Below, piece by piece: positions 9,978 to 18,854 of a stretch of 19,488 nucleotides of DNA. The stretch is from NCBI GenBank assembly GCA_003024985.2, contig PXIH01S0032148.1; one strand, written 5' to 3'. The notes under the pieces are model-generated. The model saw nothing but the letters and a program-made list of their open reading frames with translations, made no database searches and had not been told where the DNA came from. Position numbers and translations under genes: made by a program. The stretch's first letter is position 1; each line of letters starts with the position of its first letter. The stretch comes from Euperipatoides rowelli. Its lineage: Eukaryota; Onychophora; Udeonychophora; Euonychophora; Peripatopsidae.

Positions 9978-9983
9978 TTTATT
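9978..9983 (-). terminator. polyadenylation signal AATAAA of the LINE
   Basis: TTTATT on the + strand reads AATAAA on the element's strand, about 30 bases before its poly(A) run. Position and spacing fit a eukaryotic polyadenylation signal. Confidence 0.6.
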
Positions 9984-10308
9984 GGAAAAACTCATAAAAT
10001 ATGAACATGGAGCCTCAGATTATGTTGATACATTGAAAACACAACGTACAATATCAATGCCAATAACTCATGTGCTGATAGAGTGTTAACACCCCCTTTA
10101 CAAGCCATAGGGGAAAACCTTAAAAAAAAAAAAAAATACACTTGATAACAATTTACCCACGCTATTAACCTAACAACATAACAGAGATGAGGCTAGTCTA
10201 ACAAGACCTCATCCCTTAAAAATATATCAAAAAAGGACAAAATGGCCAGATTCAGCCATTTTTTAATCGAAAATGTTTGCTGGGAAACATGAGATAGTAC
10301 TGCTTGAC

Positions 10309-13300
10309 CTACTCAGTGAATTGTAAAAAAAGAAAAAGCCAAGGCCTCATCTGGATATCCTCAAAATACAGAGGTTCCAAATTTTCCAAAACGCAACAAA
10401 AAACTACTAATGGCACTAAAATAAAGTTTCTATGCAGAAGAAGGTCCACTACAACATCATAGATGGGTCTAAAAAAATCATAATGCAAAACATGAGCCAC
10501 CCTCTGTCTAGCCTCTTGAAAATAAGCACACTGCATCAAAAGATGATGCAAGGTCTCATGATGATCACATAAAGAACAGGATAGATCCAATTGAAACATA
10601 TACCGTTAAATCAACAAGTCTCTTATGTATACAGAACCGGATAACACCCGAAAAAGAAAGTCATAAAGATTAGACGAAAGATATATTTTCTTAAAATGTC
10701 TGTAATAAGGCAGCAGTAGATTAGCAGCAGCAGTGGGAATCCAGTCCCAATCCAATATTAGGAAATACACATTGTAATGGAACTTGCACACCATTTGTGC
10801 ATCAAAAGTATCTAATTATCTTGAAATGTCTCCTGTAACACAAACAGCAACACTGGCTCATCATCATACAGTGGAGGACTGTCAGTGTGATCCATCTCCT
10901 GTGGACATTCACATACTGGGAATATCTAAGATAAGAAAAAACATGATTTGCTCTAATGACTGATTCAAGTCAGTTAAAATCATGCAGGCCAAGCCCACCT
11001 TGCTTCACTGTCAAGCAAAGATGCCATATGGATACTGGTACCAACATCATACCCACAGGACTTTGGTGCACCACAGTATACATCCTATTAATAAATGCCT
11101 TATTAAAGTTGACATGGGGTACATAATAATATATGGAAGGAAACAAGTAGTCATTTATAATTTCCACTCTGGTGAGCAATGACAAGTGCTTCTCCAACAA
11201 AACACTTTGAGTCTGTTGAAATCATCCTAGAATTTTTTCCTGCTGCACATGCCTGACCTATCATCCCAAGTATGGGAATGGAAGACCCCAAAAAGTCCCA
11301 GGAAAAGTATCATTATATCTATTATCCATCTGATAAGTATAGGGATATCGGATTGAGTTTTCAAAGGATTAAACACAGACCATGAGATGTGAGAAAAATG
11401 ATCCAGGAGCTGAAAAAACCTGGGAACATTATGATGTCCATTAACAAAAACTGTCAAATTGTCAACGTATGACAATACTGAAACACTTTAGGAATCCAGA
11501 CCCCAAAATCCATAGCTCTCAAATCAACAATCAAACTGTTCAGGTAGAGGTCAAAAAGGTTGGTTCTCAAGGAGGACCCTTAGGTAATTCCCCTCTTAAC
11601 TGGGATAGAATAATACAGCTTCCCCGATGCTTGATTGAGATAAATTTATTTTAGATATAGTTTATAACTCCACGCAACAATGAGGAACACCCAAAATAAT
11701 TATGATTCATGAGGCTAAAAATTTATGGCTCACCTAGTCAAAGGCCTTATGGATATCTAAGAATAGAACAACCATGTCCCTCAACCTTTGCCTCCTAATA
11801 TAAGGCAGTACCTGCTAAATAATATTTATGTGTTTGTGTGTATAGTTCTAGACTGAATCCTAAAATGATATGGTGACAAGGCTGATGCCAAAAGGAGGCT
11901 AAGCTTATTGTTAAAAATTATGTGAAAACCTTTGACTCCAAGTATTGAACATTTATGGGGAGGGTAGATGAAAAAGTAAGCCTAGTGTTAGGATTGAGGT
12001 CTTGTTTCTGATGTAAATTAAATATGAGTGGATGAAACCCTTGTCAGTAAAGGGATGTGTCAACCAGGTATTGCTAAGCATGAGCAAGTTAGGAATAAAA
12101 ATGTGAGCAAAGAGCTTAAGGACCTCCACTGTGATCAAATCCAGCCCCGGTGCACTATGATAATTCAGCTGGACCAAGGCATCATGGATATCCTTCTATG
12201 CAATAACAAAGTTATTCTGTGAATCAATGTCCTTGTGAATTGGAAATGCAATCCTCTTGAAATAATCCTCCTATCGACTCGCAAAAGAGCTGTAAACCTT
12301 TGTGAAATAATCATAGACATGGCCCAGCATGAGATTGGACTGTACATATAAATGAAGCCTACTGGATGCGACAAAAGCTTATTAAAGAAGAAAGACATAG
12401 TTAGGGCTGAGATTCCTTGCCTTGACACAACAATCTTCTTACTCAATAGATACATATGGTCCAGATACTACTGATGTGAGAGCCTATTGTGTTCCTGTTG
12501 ACACTTTCTATAAAATGGAATCTGCATAGCATCAATATTGGTCATTGCTGCCATCAAATCCTGTAAATCAGCCAATCTCCCATTAACCATCTGTTTGGCT
12601 TGAACATTGATGTCTAGTAATCTTGTGACAAAGAAAATTTAAAGTGAAAATAATTATCAGTAAAAAAGTTCTGAAACAAAAATGCCACTGTGTCAATGTA
12701 CAATTCCAAAAAAAAGTGTATGAAAGTCTAATCGAGGAGATATGAAGGGGTGCTTCTGTAGCACTTCATAAATAGGAATCCATAATGCAAAGCTAGAGCC
12801 CAGCTTCTTTATAAAAGCTGCATGTTCTGTAAAGGTTGTTAATATACATTGACATCAGTGTGTGTCACCATTACATGAGACACAAAGAGGTAAACCAAAG
12901 TATTGGCAGCTAAAGATAACTGTGTAGGCAAACGTTCATTCCTTTGCAAGGATTCAACATCAACCATTCAGAATCTGTCAAAATACCTGAAAAATTGATC
13001 CTCTGATTAAAGTTACAGCTGATAACAATAATGTTCTGCTTCACAGGGACTTGTGAGCACATTTCTGATAATAATGCCCTATAAGTAGCCACCAGACCAG
13101 GTGCATATTAGTTTGCTAACACCATTTGGTTCGCGTCAAAAATTATTGATAAAATTATGTATCGTGAGGTAGCTTTAACAACAGTTAAATCTGATACAAT
13201 AATTATTTTTCAAATCAAAATTAATACCCCCTGGCATGTCTTTGGAGCATTATCTTGAAAATTTAAAAAAAAAATCATCAAAAAAATGTTTGACCCTTCC

Positions 13301-13466
13301 CCCATGCCCCCTCCCCCTTAGCTGCCTTAAGCTTGGTTTCCTGAAGAAACCAAATGTCAATTTCATGCTCCATTAAATAACATTTTAATAACTTTTATTT
13401 TCTATTGGTATTAAAGCACTGAATATTGATGGTAAGAAAATTGAGATCCCCTGCTAATTGTGCCAT
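10309..13466 (-). pseudogene. LINE ORF2 relic (endonuclease-reverse transcriptase)
   Basis: ORF2 of a LINE nicks the target and reverse-transcribes the element RNA. A start codon at 13466 opens an APE endonuclease: LNFLTINIQCFNTNRK, then EIDIWFLQETKLKAAKG, then RYIILSIIFDANQMVLAN with YAPG soon after, then PVKQNIIVISCNFNQRI (inside 13092-12910; family has GDFN). The reverse transcriptase follows: HSAPGLDLITVEVLKLF (about 12155-12100), VVLFLDIHKAFD (motif A, near 11790-11740), LFDLYLNSL (near 11540), SYVDN in place of YADD (11472-11458), LLTRVEIINDYLFPSIYYY and GGLGLHDF (11200-10970). The C-terminal zinc motif is CSLCDHHETLHHLLMQC (inside 10599-10309). The blocks sit in different frames with many stops. 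About 3.16 kb is somewhat short for such an ORF, so small deletions are likely. Motif C has lost the second aspartate (D to N), enough alone to abolish catalysis. Confidence 0.85.
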
Positions 13467-13795
13467 GATATAAAAAAAATAGCTATGGGACAAAAGAAGA
13501 AAAAAAAATTACAACAACTAAGTTCACAAAAAAATGTGATTATACTACAGAAATAAAGCCTGAAAATGCAAAAATAGTAGAAAGCCTGTGATCAACCCCC
13601 CTGTACACTCCCCACACCCCCTCCAAAAATTCCCAATCTTAAAATTCCAAATACATGAACAAAATTAGTTCCCCTGTACAACATGTCCAAAGAAAAAACA
13701 ATAAGTAAAACGATACCCATATTGTTGTATTAAATTATTAATCCACCACAAGTCTAAAAGGATTTCAATTATTTACAGTATTTAGATTTGTATGT

Positions 13796-13813
13796 CCCCC
13801 CCCCCCACCCCCC
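13796..13813. repeat. poly(C) tract, 11 C + A + 6 C
   Basis: C run interrupted once by A, within the ORF1 tail region of the minus-strand LINE, where it reads as glycines. Confidence 0.85.
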
Positions 13814-14132
13814 TTCATTACACTCAGTATCCTTAGAGTCCTCTTGCATCAATCGGTTTTCATCTGAATAGCCTGAAAAGGAATCAGTGACCAAAGTCTG
13901 GTAAATCCCTGGTACACCTCCAGACCTCTCAAAATCATGCTCCGAATTAGTATTCCCAAGTGTAGAGTGCCCTGTAGCCGGAGCTGAAAGGGACATAAAC
14001 AAATATTGTGATGCATTATGATTCAAATGCTTAGCACCATCATACAAACATCCCTGTGATGACAGCTGAATCTGCTGAGGATGAGGTGCCTGTACCTCCT
14101 ACCTGTAAGATTTTAAACATCTGGGAATAGTG

Positions 14133-14148
14133 CCCCCCCCCCCCCCCC
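14133..14148. repeat. poly(C) tract of 16
   Basis: Sixteen C next to the zinc-knuckle region of the LINE ORF1 relic, again reading as glycines on the minus strand. Confidence 0.85.
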
Positions 14149-14199
14149 AACAAACTAGCTTGCATAATGCACAATTCCTAATCGGACACTGCTTTATAT

Positions 14200-14257
14200 C
14201 ATGGCCTGTTTCCCGTCAACGGAAACAGGCCATGGCCTGTGGGTTGAACTAACCCAC
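14200..14257. repeat. two adjacent hairpins in LINE ORF1
   Basis: CATGGCCTGTTTCC (14200-14213) pairs perfectly with GGAAACAGGCCATG (14221-14234) around a 7-base loop. ACAGGCCATGGCCTGT (14225-14240) is itself a perfect palindrome overlapping the right arm. GTGGGTT (14239-14245) pairs with AACCCAC (14251-14257) around 5 bases. The GC content is unusual here. The stem covers the linker ahead of the zinc knuckle, so a chance or duplication origin during decay is possible. Confidence 0.75.
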
Positions 14258-14874
14258 CCCCTCAAATTTGACTTAGTCATTATCAAATAAGGCTATTATT
14301 TAAAGACCACCCCTTCTTTGATGGCAAAAGTAATAAACACTGGGGTGGTGGCAACTCTGTTTCTTCAGCCAGATTCCTATATGTGGGCCTTATGGTAACA
14401 ATAGACCCAAAACCAGACATGAAATCATTCATTTCAGCGGACACTGTTCAAAAATTTACTAGATTTGATATAACAACTACATCTGCATAGAAAACATAAA
14501 AATTGTCTAGGCGTGTAAATAAGACAAAGTAAATTGTGCTAATGCTTCTGGAGTTTTAAAGGCAACAAAATGGTATTGTGGCAAATGGAGCCTAGTGTAC
14601 TCCTTTAATTCTCTAAGAAGGCCTACTGATTCTAAAATGTCTACCAGGTGTGACAGCTGCAATTTAAAGTTCACATCAGTAATAACAAACACATTAGAGT
14701 CTACTGTTACAAACAATTCAAAATTACGAAAATTAATAATAATGTTTTCTTTGTATTTACTCACCATTTGCATATATTAAAACCAAGCTTTCCTTAATTT
14801 TTGAACTCATGAATATAATGTGATAATTGGATTTTAACTCTTCTTAATCTTCTCAAATTAATATNCGATGTATT

Positions 14875-15215
14875 GTCATTTAAATTGTATTTGTGGATGC
14901 ATTCCAATAAGCCAGCACTTAGTAAGATTTGTAAAGCAGAAAAAACTTTCCTCTCGATCTGTTTATCAGGGCATTCCTCGAATAGTAAATCTATTTCCTT
15001 TTATCAAATCCACTATTTCAGCTACTGTTTAAATTAAGCTGATGTTAATAGTGGTATCTAGGCTTTCATGTTACATGGTAAATATTAACTGCTCATCCTT
15101 ATACATATAATTCTCAGGTTCTTGTCCACAACATAAGGCTTAACAAATTTAAAATACTTTTCAGAGTAGTTCAAATGTTCCTCTATTACTTTAACATAAT
15201 TGACTATATTTCATT
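14875..15215 (-). pseudogene. unassigned coding-like relic
   Basis: Two stretches in the same minus-strand frame look like protein: near 15210-15091, VIEEHLNYSEKYFKFVKP followed by YVVDKNLRIICIRMSS; and near 15005-14875, EIDLLFEECPDKQIERKVFS followed by ALQILLSAGLLECIHKYNLN. Several stops separate them. Position just upstream of the LINE ORF1 relic suggests an N-terminal ORF1 extension; a decayed exon of a host gene is an alternative. No family was recognised with confidence. Confidence 0.3.
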
Positions 15216-15757
15216 GCAGCATAAAAGCCATTCAGTAATTTCTCTCTTCCAGAGCAATGAATTAACCATTTTCATGGTGTCCATCCTCCCAAAAATTGTT
15301 TTTGTTTTGTTTTTATTATAATTCCTAAAATAACTTTCAGAATTTTAATTATCAAATCTTTGATGAGTTAATTCCCTAAAGAAAATAAACAGTTATGTAT
15401 CATTAACTTGATTTGTTACGTATTTAACAAAAAAAATACTGAATAAACTATATTTACAACATTGTATAGGCTTTCTGTTAAACTGGAATCAAAGTAACTT
15501 TATCCTGTATTTTGGAACTTCTTAATCAGTTATTGAAAACAAGTCCATTTTATACAATTCAGGCAACAGTGGTTTCAATGATATAATATTAGGGTTTCCA
15601 AATAATATATTACACCAGTATTTTTAGATTGCAAACATCAAGTTTTTCTCAAAATAAAGGGTAAATAGTAATAGANTGAAACGTCCAGAATATACCATAA
15701 ATCAATTCTACTAATAATTCAGTTTCATTTCAAATCTTCATTTGTTCCTTTTCCTCT
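15216..15757. other. AT-rich stretch, possible LINE 3' remains
   Basis: On the minus strand this follows the C-terminal zinc motif of the LINE fragment at 15758-16180. It includes scattered protein-like words (for example NPNIISLKPLLPELYK near 15610-15550), but stops are frequent and no boundary or poly(A) tail is seen. Contains N at 15676. Confidence 0.35.
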
Positions 15758-15842
15758 CCTTATATTATTTTAAAATATTTCATACTATACTGCAATTCCA
15801 AAAAAATATGTTGTGCAGTCTCATCCATGTTTTTGCATAAAG
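15758..15842. repeat. 85-bp direct repeat, copy 1
   Basis: From CCTTATATTATTTT to TTTTTGCATAAAG; matches copy 2 at 15939-16023 with one visible difference (CATAC against CAAAC). The offset is 181 bp. Confidence 0.9.
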
Positions 15843-15938
15843 GGTGGTCCCCTTTTACCTCTTTAGTCCCTTAGATGGCCGGTTCGAGCTGAATTTATAC
15901 TGAATCCTTTTTTATTTATTATTTTTTATCAATTTTTT

Positions 15939-16023
15939 CCTTATATTATTTTAAAATATTTCAAACTATACTGCAATTCCAAAAAAATATGTTGTGCAGT
16001 CTCATCCATGTTTTTGCATAAAG
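15939..16023. repeat. 85-bp direct repeat, copy 2
   Basis: Second copy, separated from the first by 96 bp. The spacer holds GGTTCGAGCTGAATTT, which has the wording of a tRNA-type B box, next to AT-rich sequence. Near identity suggests a recent duplication compared with the decay around it. Confidence 0.9.
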
Positions 16024-16335
16024 TATGTTGAATATTACCATTGTATGCATTATATTCAACTTTAATTATAAAATTCTGCAAGGAGCCTACCATTTAATTT
16101 TCTTAACCTCTATTTTTGTTTTTTGTTTTGTGGTAGTACGGATATTTAACTTTTGAATATAATCAAACAACATATTTTTCTTGGTTTGGATATAGTAGAG
16201 GGAAACATTGATAAGAGTCAGATTATATTATGATTAGTGGGAGTTATTTTTTTCTATACTGAGATGCAACTTGTTTATTTCTGTAACTATTGTATGTTAA
16301 AATTACATAATAATATTGACATCTAATTGGCTGAC

Positions 16336-16864
16336 CTTATGCCAGAGTGAACTATCTGCTAAAATTAGAAATTTGACCTGTCCATGAGATTATGCTACAG
16401 ATTTTTCAATTTTGTCTCTGTGTCATACTGAACTAATTTATATAACAATAATAAATCAATTTTTACTATAAGTTCACTTTGGCATGTGATTGGTAAATTT
16501 GGAAGCCCTATGCCACATTAAACTATACATCAGATCCCGTGAACATGGTTCACACTTTTCAAGAAGAAAATGCATGAACTAACTTATTGTGAAAACATTT
16601 GCAAAAATGTACCATGTACATTTACCATGTACTGCATTCACATACAAAAGCATTGATAATGAGGTTATAATAGAGCACTGCTATAACAAAGTTTCATTAT
16701 TAATTTCAATATGGCAGAAAAATATTATTTAAGGCAGAAATAATAATATTATCTATTTTTTAGCATATTTAGTGATAACTACATTTTTCAAGATAGCTTT
16801 AACTTTAAGGTTTCGTTATGAAAAATGTTGTTTTGGAGATTCATTAGTTCACTCTGGCATAAGA
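16336..16864. mobile_element. composite inverted-repeat element, 19-bp perfect ends
   Basis: CTTATGCCAGAGTGAACTA at 16336-16354 is matched perfectly by its reverse complement at 16846-16864. Between them are degraded copies of the same motif: GTCATACTGAACTA (16422-16435, +), AGTTCACTTTGGCATG (16471-16486, -) and TATGCCACATTAAACTAT (16509-16526, +). The order +,+,-,+,- suggests two related elements side by side (about 16339-16486 and 16509-16860). A TA flanks the inner TGCCAG ends on both sides, which would suit a Tc1/mariner-type duplication but is weak evidence in AT-rich DNA. No coding region is inside. Confidence 0.6.
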
Positions 16865-16954
16865 CTGTCAACTTATTATCCTTGCTCTGAGTGTATCACC
16901 ATCACAATATTAACAACAAAAACAAATAAAAATAATGTTAAATAAGTAGGTGTC

Positions 16955-17131
16955 AATAGCTAAATCAGAAGGCTGAAAGGAAACTAGGATCAAATCAGAG
17001 TTCAAAATTTAGTCACATGACTAAATTTCTTTTTTTATCTTATCTTCTATTATTAGTAATTCTATTTTTAGCTCTATTTAATATAATCTCATTGGATGGT
17101 GGCTTCCTTTCAGGGGTCTGATTTGACTATT
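16955..17131. mobile_element. 177-bp foldback element
   Basis: AATAGCTAAATCAGA (16955-16969) matches the reverse complement of 17117-17131 except at two bases, and the similarity goes on inward through CTGAAAGGAA (16973-16982) against TTCCTTTCAG (17104-17113), some 40 bp in all. A separate perfect inner palindrome sits at 17005-17028. There is no coding capacity. A TA is present at each end (16957-16958, 17128-17129). This looks like a short MITE. Confidence 0.6.
17005..17028. repeat. 11-bp-arm palindrome
   Basis: AAATTTAGTCA and TGACTAAATTT surround a 2-base centre, inside the foldback element. Confidence 0.85.
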
Positions 17132-17155
17132 CACACACACACGCACAAACACCAA
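17132..17155. repeat. short CA-rich microsatellite
   Basis: CACACACACACGCACAAACACC directly abuts the right end of the foldback element. Confidence 0.7.
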
Positions 17156-18075
17156 TACATATACACACTAACCAAAAACCTCAATCCATTAACAATCTGA
17201 TTAACTTTATGAAAGCCACATAATTGACTCATACTTTTGATTTAGATTTTTACTGAGCAGCTCTCAAAATAGAAGCTAATCATTCCTACTTTTTATGGAT
17301 AATAAAGATCAGATTTATGCTAGCTCTAAATTTGTAATGTGCATGGGCGATTAGATCATTGCTCATTTTGCACCAGCATGTGATATTGAAATTGAACAAA
17401 GTGTTGACAACTATTCATAATTATTTTGCAATTTGATTGCGACACCAAACAAGAAAGATGTTACATTTTGGCATTTATGAGTTGTGGAAAAGAAATTGGG
17501 AATCTTTTAAGTGGAAGCCATTTTGATAACTTGGATTCCAATTGCCATGATATGACAAAGACATTCAGAACATGTTAAATTACAATGGTTACATCCATTG
17601 ATTTAAAATTGCTACAACTATGCCAATTTGCCTTTTCTACAGATAACTTCAAAATAATTCTTCCCAATTCAGGGATTATTGTCGTATGTCAATTCTAAAG
17701 TTTTGACCATCCGTTATATGTAGGCCGCAACTGTTTAACAAAACAGACGTGATTAACAAATGTAGTTGATAACATGTTCAAATAGTTTTAAATATGCAAT
17801 TAATAAATAATATACAATACAACAAAGCAGTACCATTTATTAAATACTTACAGCATATTCATTAATCGTTATTCTTTTCTTTAGCCAAATTCTCATTTTT
17901 TTTTTAAAAAATATTATTAACGTTTTTAAATTATAATACTTTTATGTGCGTCATTTTAACTAGAATAAAAAGTGAATAAATAAAACGTTATGGAATTTAT
18001 TAATAGGGATGTGATATTCTTATTATTTTGAATAGACAAATTGTGCGGATTGAAATGCTAATAGATACAACACAT
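17156..18075. other. AT-rich stretch, no gene seen
   Basis: No open frame, domain or delimited repeat was found. Confidence 0.5.
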
Positions 18076-18078
18076 TTA

Positions 18079-18419
18079 GGCCAGCAACACACACAGAGCA
18101 ATATGATAACTTGTGCGATCTTCCATTGACTGGCAATGAAATTCAATGAAAAATAAAATAGGTCTCACACACAATGAGCGCTACCTCATGGTGGTTTTTA
18201 AACTTGGGCAATGTTGTATAAAAAAGTGGGCATGGTTTCACTGCGAGTTGATTCAAGAATTTTTAAAGCAAGCTCTATATTTAATTCCTCCGAAAACCAC
18301 CGTAGGTCAACGTAAAATCATTGTGCTTTCCAATGTGGCACAGCTCATTACAACATTATGTTCTTTAAGGTCATCGTGAGGCAACGTGAGTTATCATATC
18401 GCTTTGTGTGTTGCTAGCC
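18079..18419. mobile_element. PIF/Harbinger-type MITE, 341 bp, TTA duplication
   Basis: The left end GGCCAGCAACACACACAGAG and the right end, reverse-complemented GGCTAGCAACACACAAAGCG, agree over more than 30 bp, both continuing into ATATGATAACT. Both ends are flanked by TTA (18076-18078 and 18420-18422), the 3-bp target duplication typical of PIF/Harbinger elements, whose ends often begin with GG. Weaker inverted similarity carries on inside, for example CTCATGGTGGTTTTT (near 18184) against GAAAACCACCGTAGG (near 18291), so the whole element has foldback character. The 77-codon open frame at 18146-18379 lies wholly inside it and shows no transposase motif; I treat it as chance. Confidence 0.75.
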
Positions 18420-18560
18420 TTAGACTTGTTATTTCCAGGAATTTAGATTATTCTTAGTTGAAAATTGTAAGATAAATTAAAACAAAGATAAAAAGAAAAT
18501 CTAGAAATAAAGGAATAAAAAATATAACAAAAATAAAAAAATTAAAAAAAAATTGAAATT

Positions 18561-18844
18561 AGTCTTGGTTTCCATGGTCGAGCGGATTCACTTCCGCTTG
18601 ATGAACCGAAGGCATATGCCGAGATGTACAGGTTCGCACTTCGGCTAGGTCAGTTAAGGAATGTTTTTTTCCCTAGCTTTAACAGCTTGCCACGGGTTTT
18701 ACCAAGTACGCTGCCCTTATAACATTTAGGAACCTGTGAGTCCATGTTTTAATCAGTTAAATATTCAATTTGAGTTCAATTTAATTAACCAAAAAAATAC
18801 ATTTCTTCTCCTTTTGGAGAGGAAATTTATTTAAAAAAAAAAAA
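18561..18844 (+). mobile_element. tRNA-derived SINE-like element
   Basis: TGGTCGAGCGG (18575-18585) fits the RNA polymerase III A box and GGTTCGCACTT (18631-18641) is a B box with changes. The 56-bp spacing and the GGTCGAGCGG wording suggest descent from a tRNA with a long variable arm (Leu or Ser). The T stem and acceptor stem do not pair, so this is not a working tRNA. A body of about 190 bp follows, ending in an A run (18833-18846). AATTGAAA occurs just before (18551-18558) and just after (18845-18852), a candidate target duplication, although the flanks are A-rich. The 3' boundary and body family are uncertain. Confidence 0.55.
18575..18641 (+). promoter_or_regulatory. RNA polymerase III A and B boxes
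   Basis: Internal promoter pair of the SINE-like element: A box at 18575-18585 matches TRGYNNARNNG; B box at 18631-18641 keeps GGTTCG but has lost the usual AANCC end. Confidence 0.5.
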
Positions 18845-18854
18845 AATTGAAAAT

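Larger units (their letters stand above)
9936..14773 (-). mobile_element. near full-length decayed LINE, L1/Tx1-like
   Basis: Read on the minus strand, the order is an ORF1 relic (14773-13769), an ORF2 relic (13466-10309), a 3' untranslated region, AATAAA (9983-9978) and a 13-base poly(A) seen as T at 9936-9948. The architecture of RRM-like ORF1 with zinc knuckle, followed by APE endonuclease, reverse transcriptase and C-terminal zinc motif, is that of L1/Tx1-type non-LTR retrotransposons. Many stops and frameshifts show that it is dead. The 5' end is uncertain and may extend into the coding-like region up to about 15210. The clade assignment is inference from layout and motif wording. Confidence 0.8.
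13769..14773 (-). pseudogene. LINE ORF1 relic with RRM-like and CCHC-like parts
   Basis: ORF1 proteins of L1/Tx1-type LINEs bind the element RNA. An 88-codon open piece starting at ATG 14773 contains LVDILESVGLLRELKEYTRL and then LPQYHFVAFKTPEALAQF. The YHFVAF word fits RNP1 of an RRM fold. After frameshifts, a piece near 14430-14340 reads GSIVTIRPTYRNLAEETELP. Near 14220-14158 the words RETGHDIKQCPIRNCALCK give a GH-x4-C and following C-x2-C of zinc knuckles; one expected cysteine codon region holds a stop. The last open piece (14047-13769) is S, T and G rich with no fold I recognise. ORF2 begins about 300 bp further on. ORF1 identity rests on order and motifs, and is fairly secure; the tail piece is less so. 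Confidence 0.6.
15758..16180 (-). pseudogene. LINE C-terminal fragment with internal duplication
   Basis: On the minus strand, both copies of an 85-bp repeat encode LCKNMDETAQHIFLELQY, which fits the zf-RVT pattern C-x-ET-x-H-x-E with its later cysteine lost. The copy at 16023-15939 continues upstream in frame with VEYNAYNGNIQHT, so this is the original; the other copy is preceded by unrelated DNA. It differs in wording from the zinc motifs of the LINEs at 8052 and 10309, so it is probably a third element. No reverse transcriptase core was found upstream. Confidence 0.55.

Noticed and set aside
10982-12222. Plus-strand open frames at 10982, 11469 and 12028
   Set aside because: They overlap the minus-strand LINE reverse transcriptase relic and are antisense shadows.
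18146-18379. 77-codon + strand open frame
   Set aside because: It sits entirely inside the Harbinger-type MITE and has no recognisable motif.
18565-18650. A tRNA gene for Leu or Ser
   Set aside because: A-box and B-box words are present, but the T stem and acceptor stem do not pair and the B box is altered; the sequence continues into a SINE-like body and A tail.
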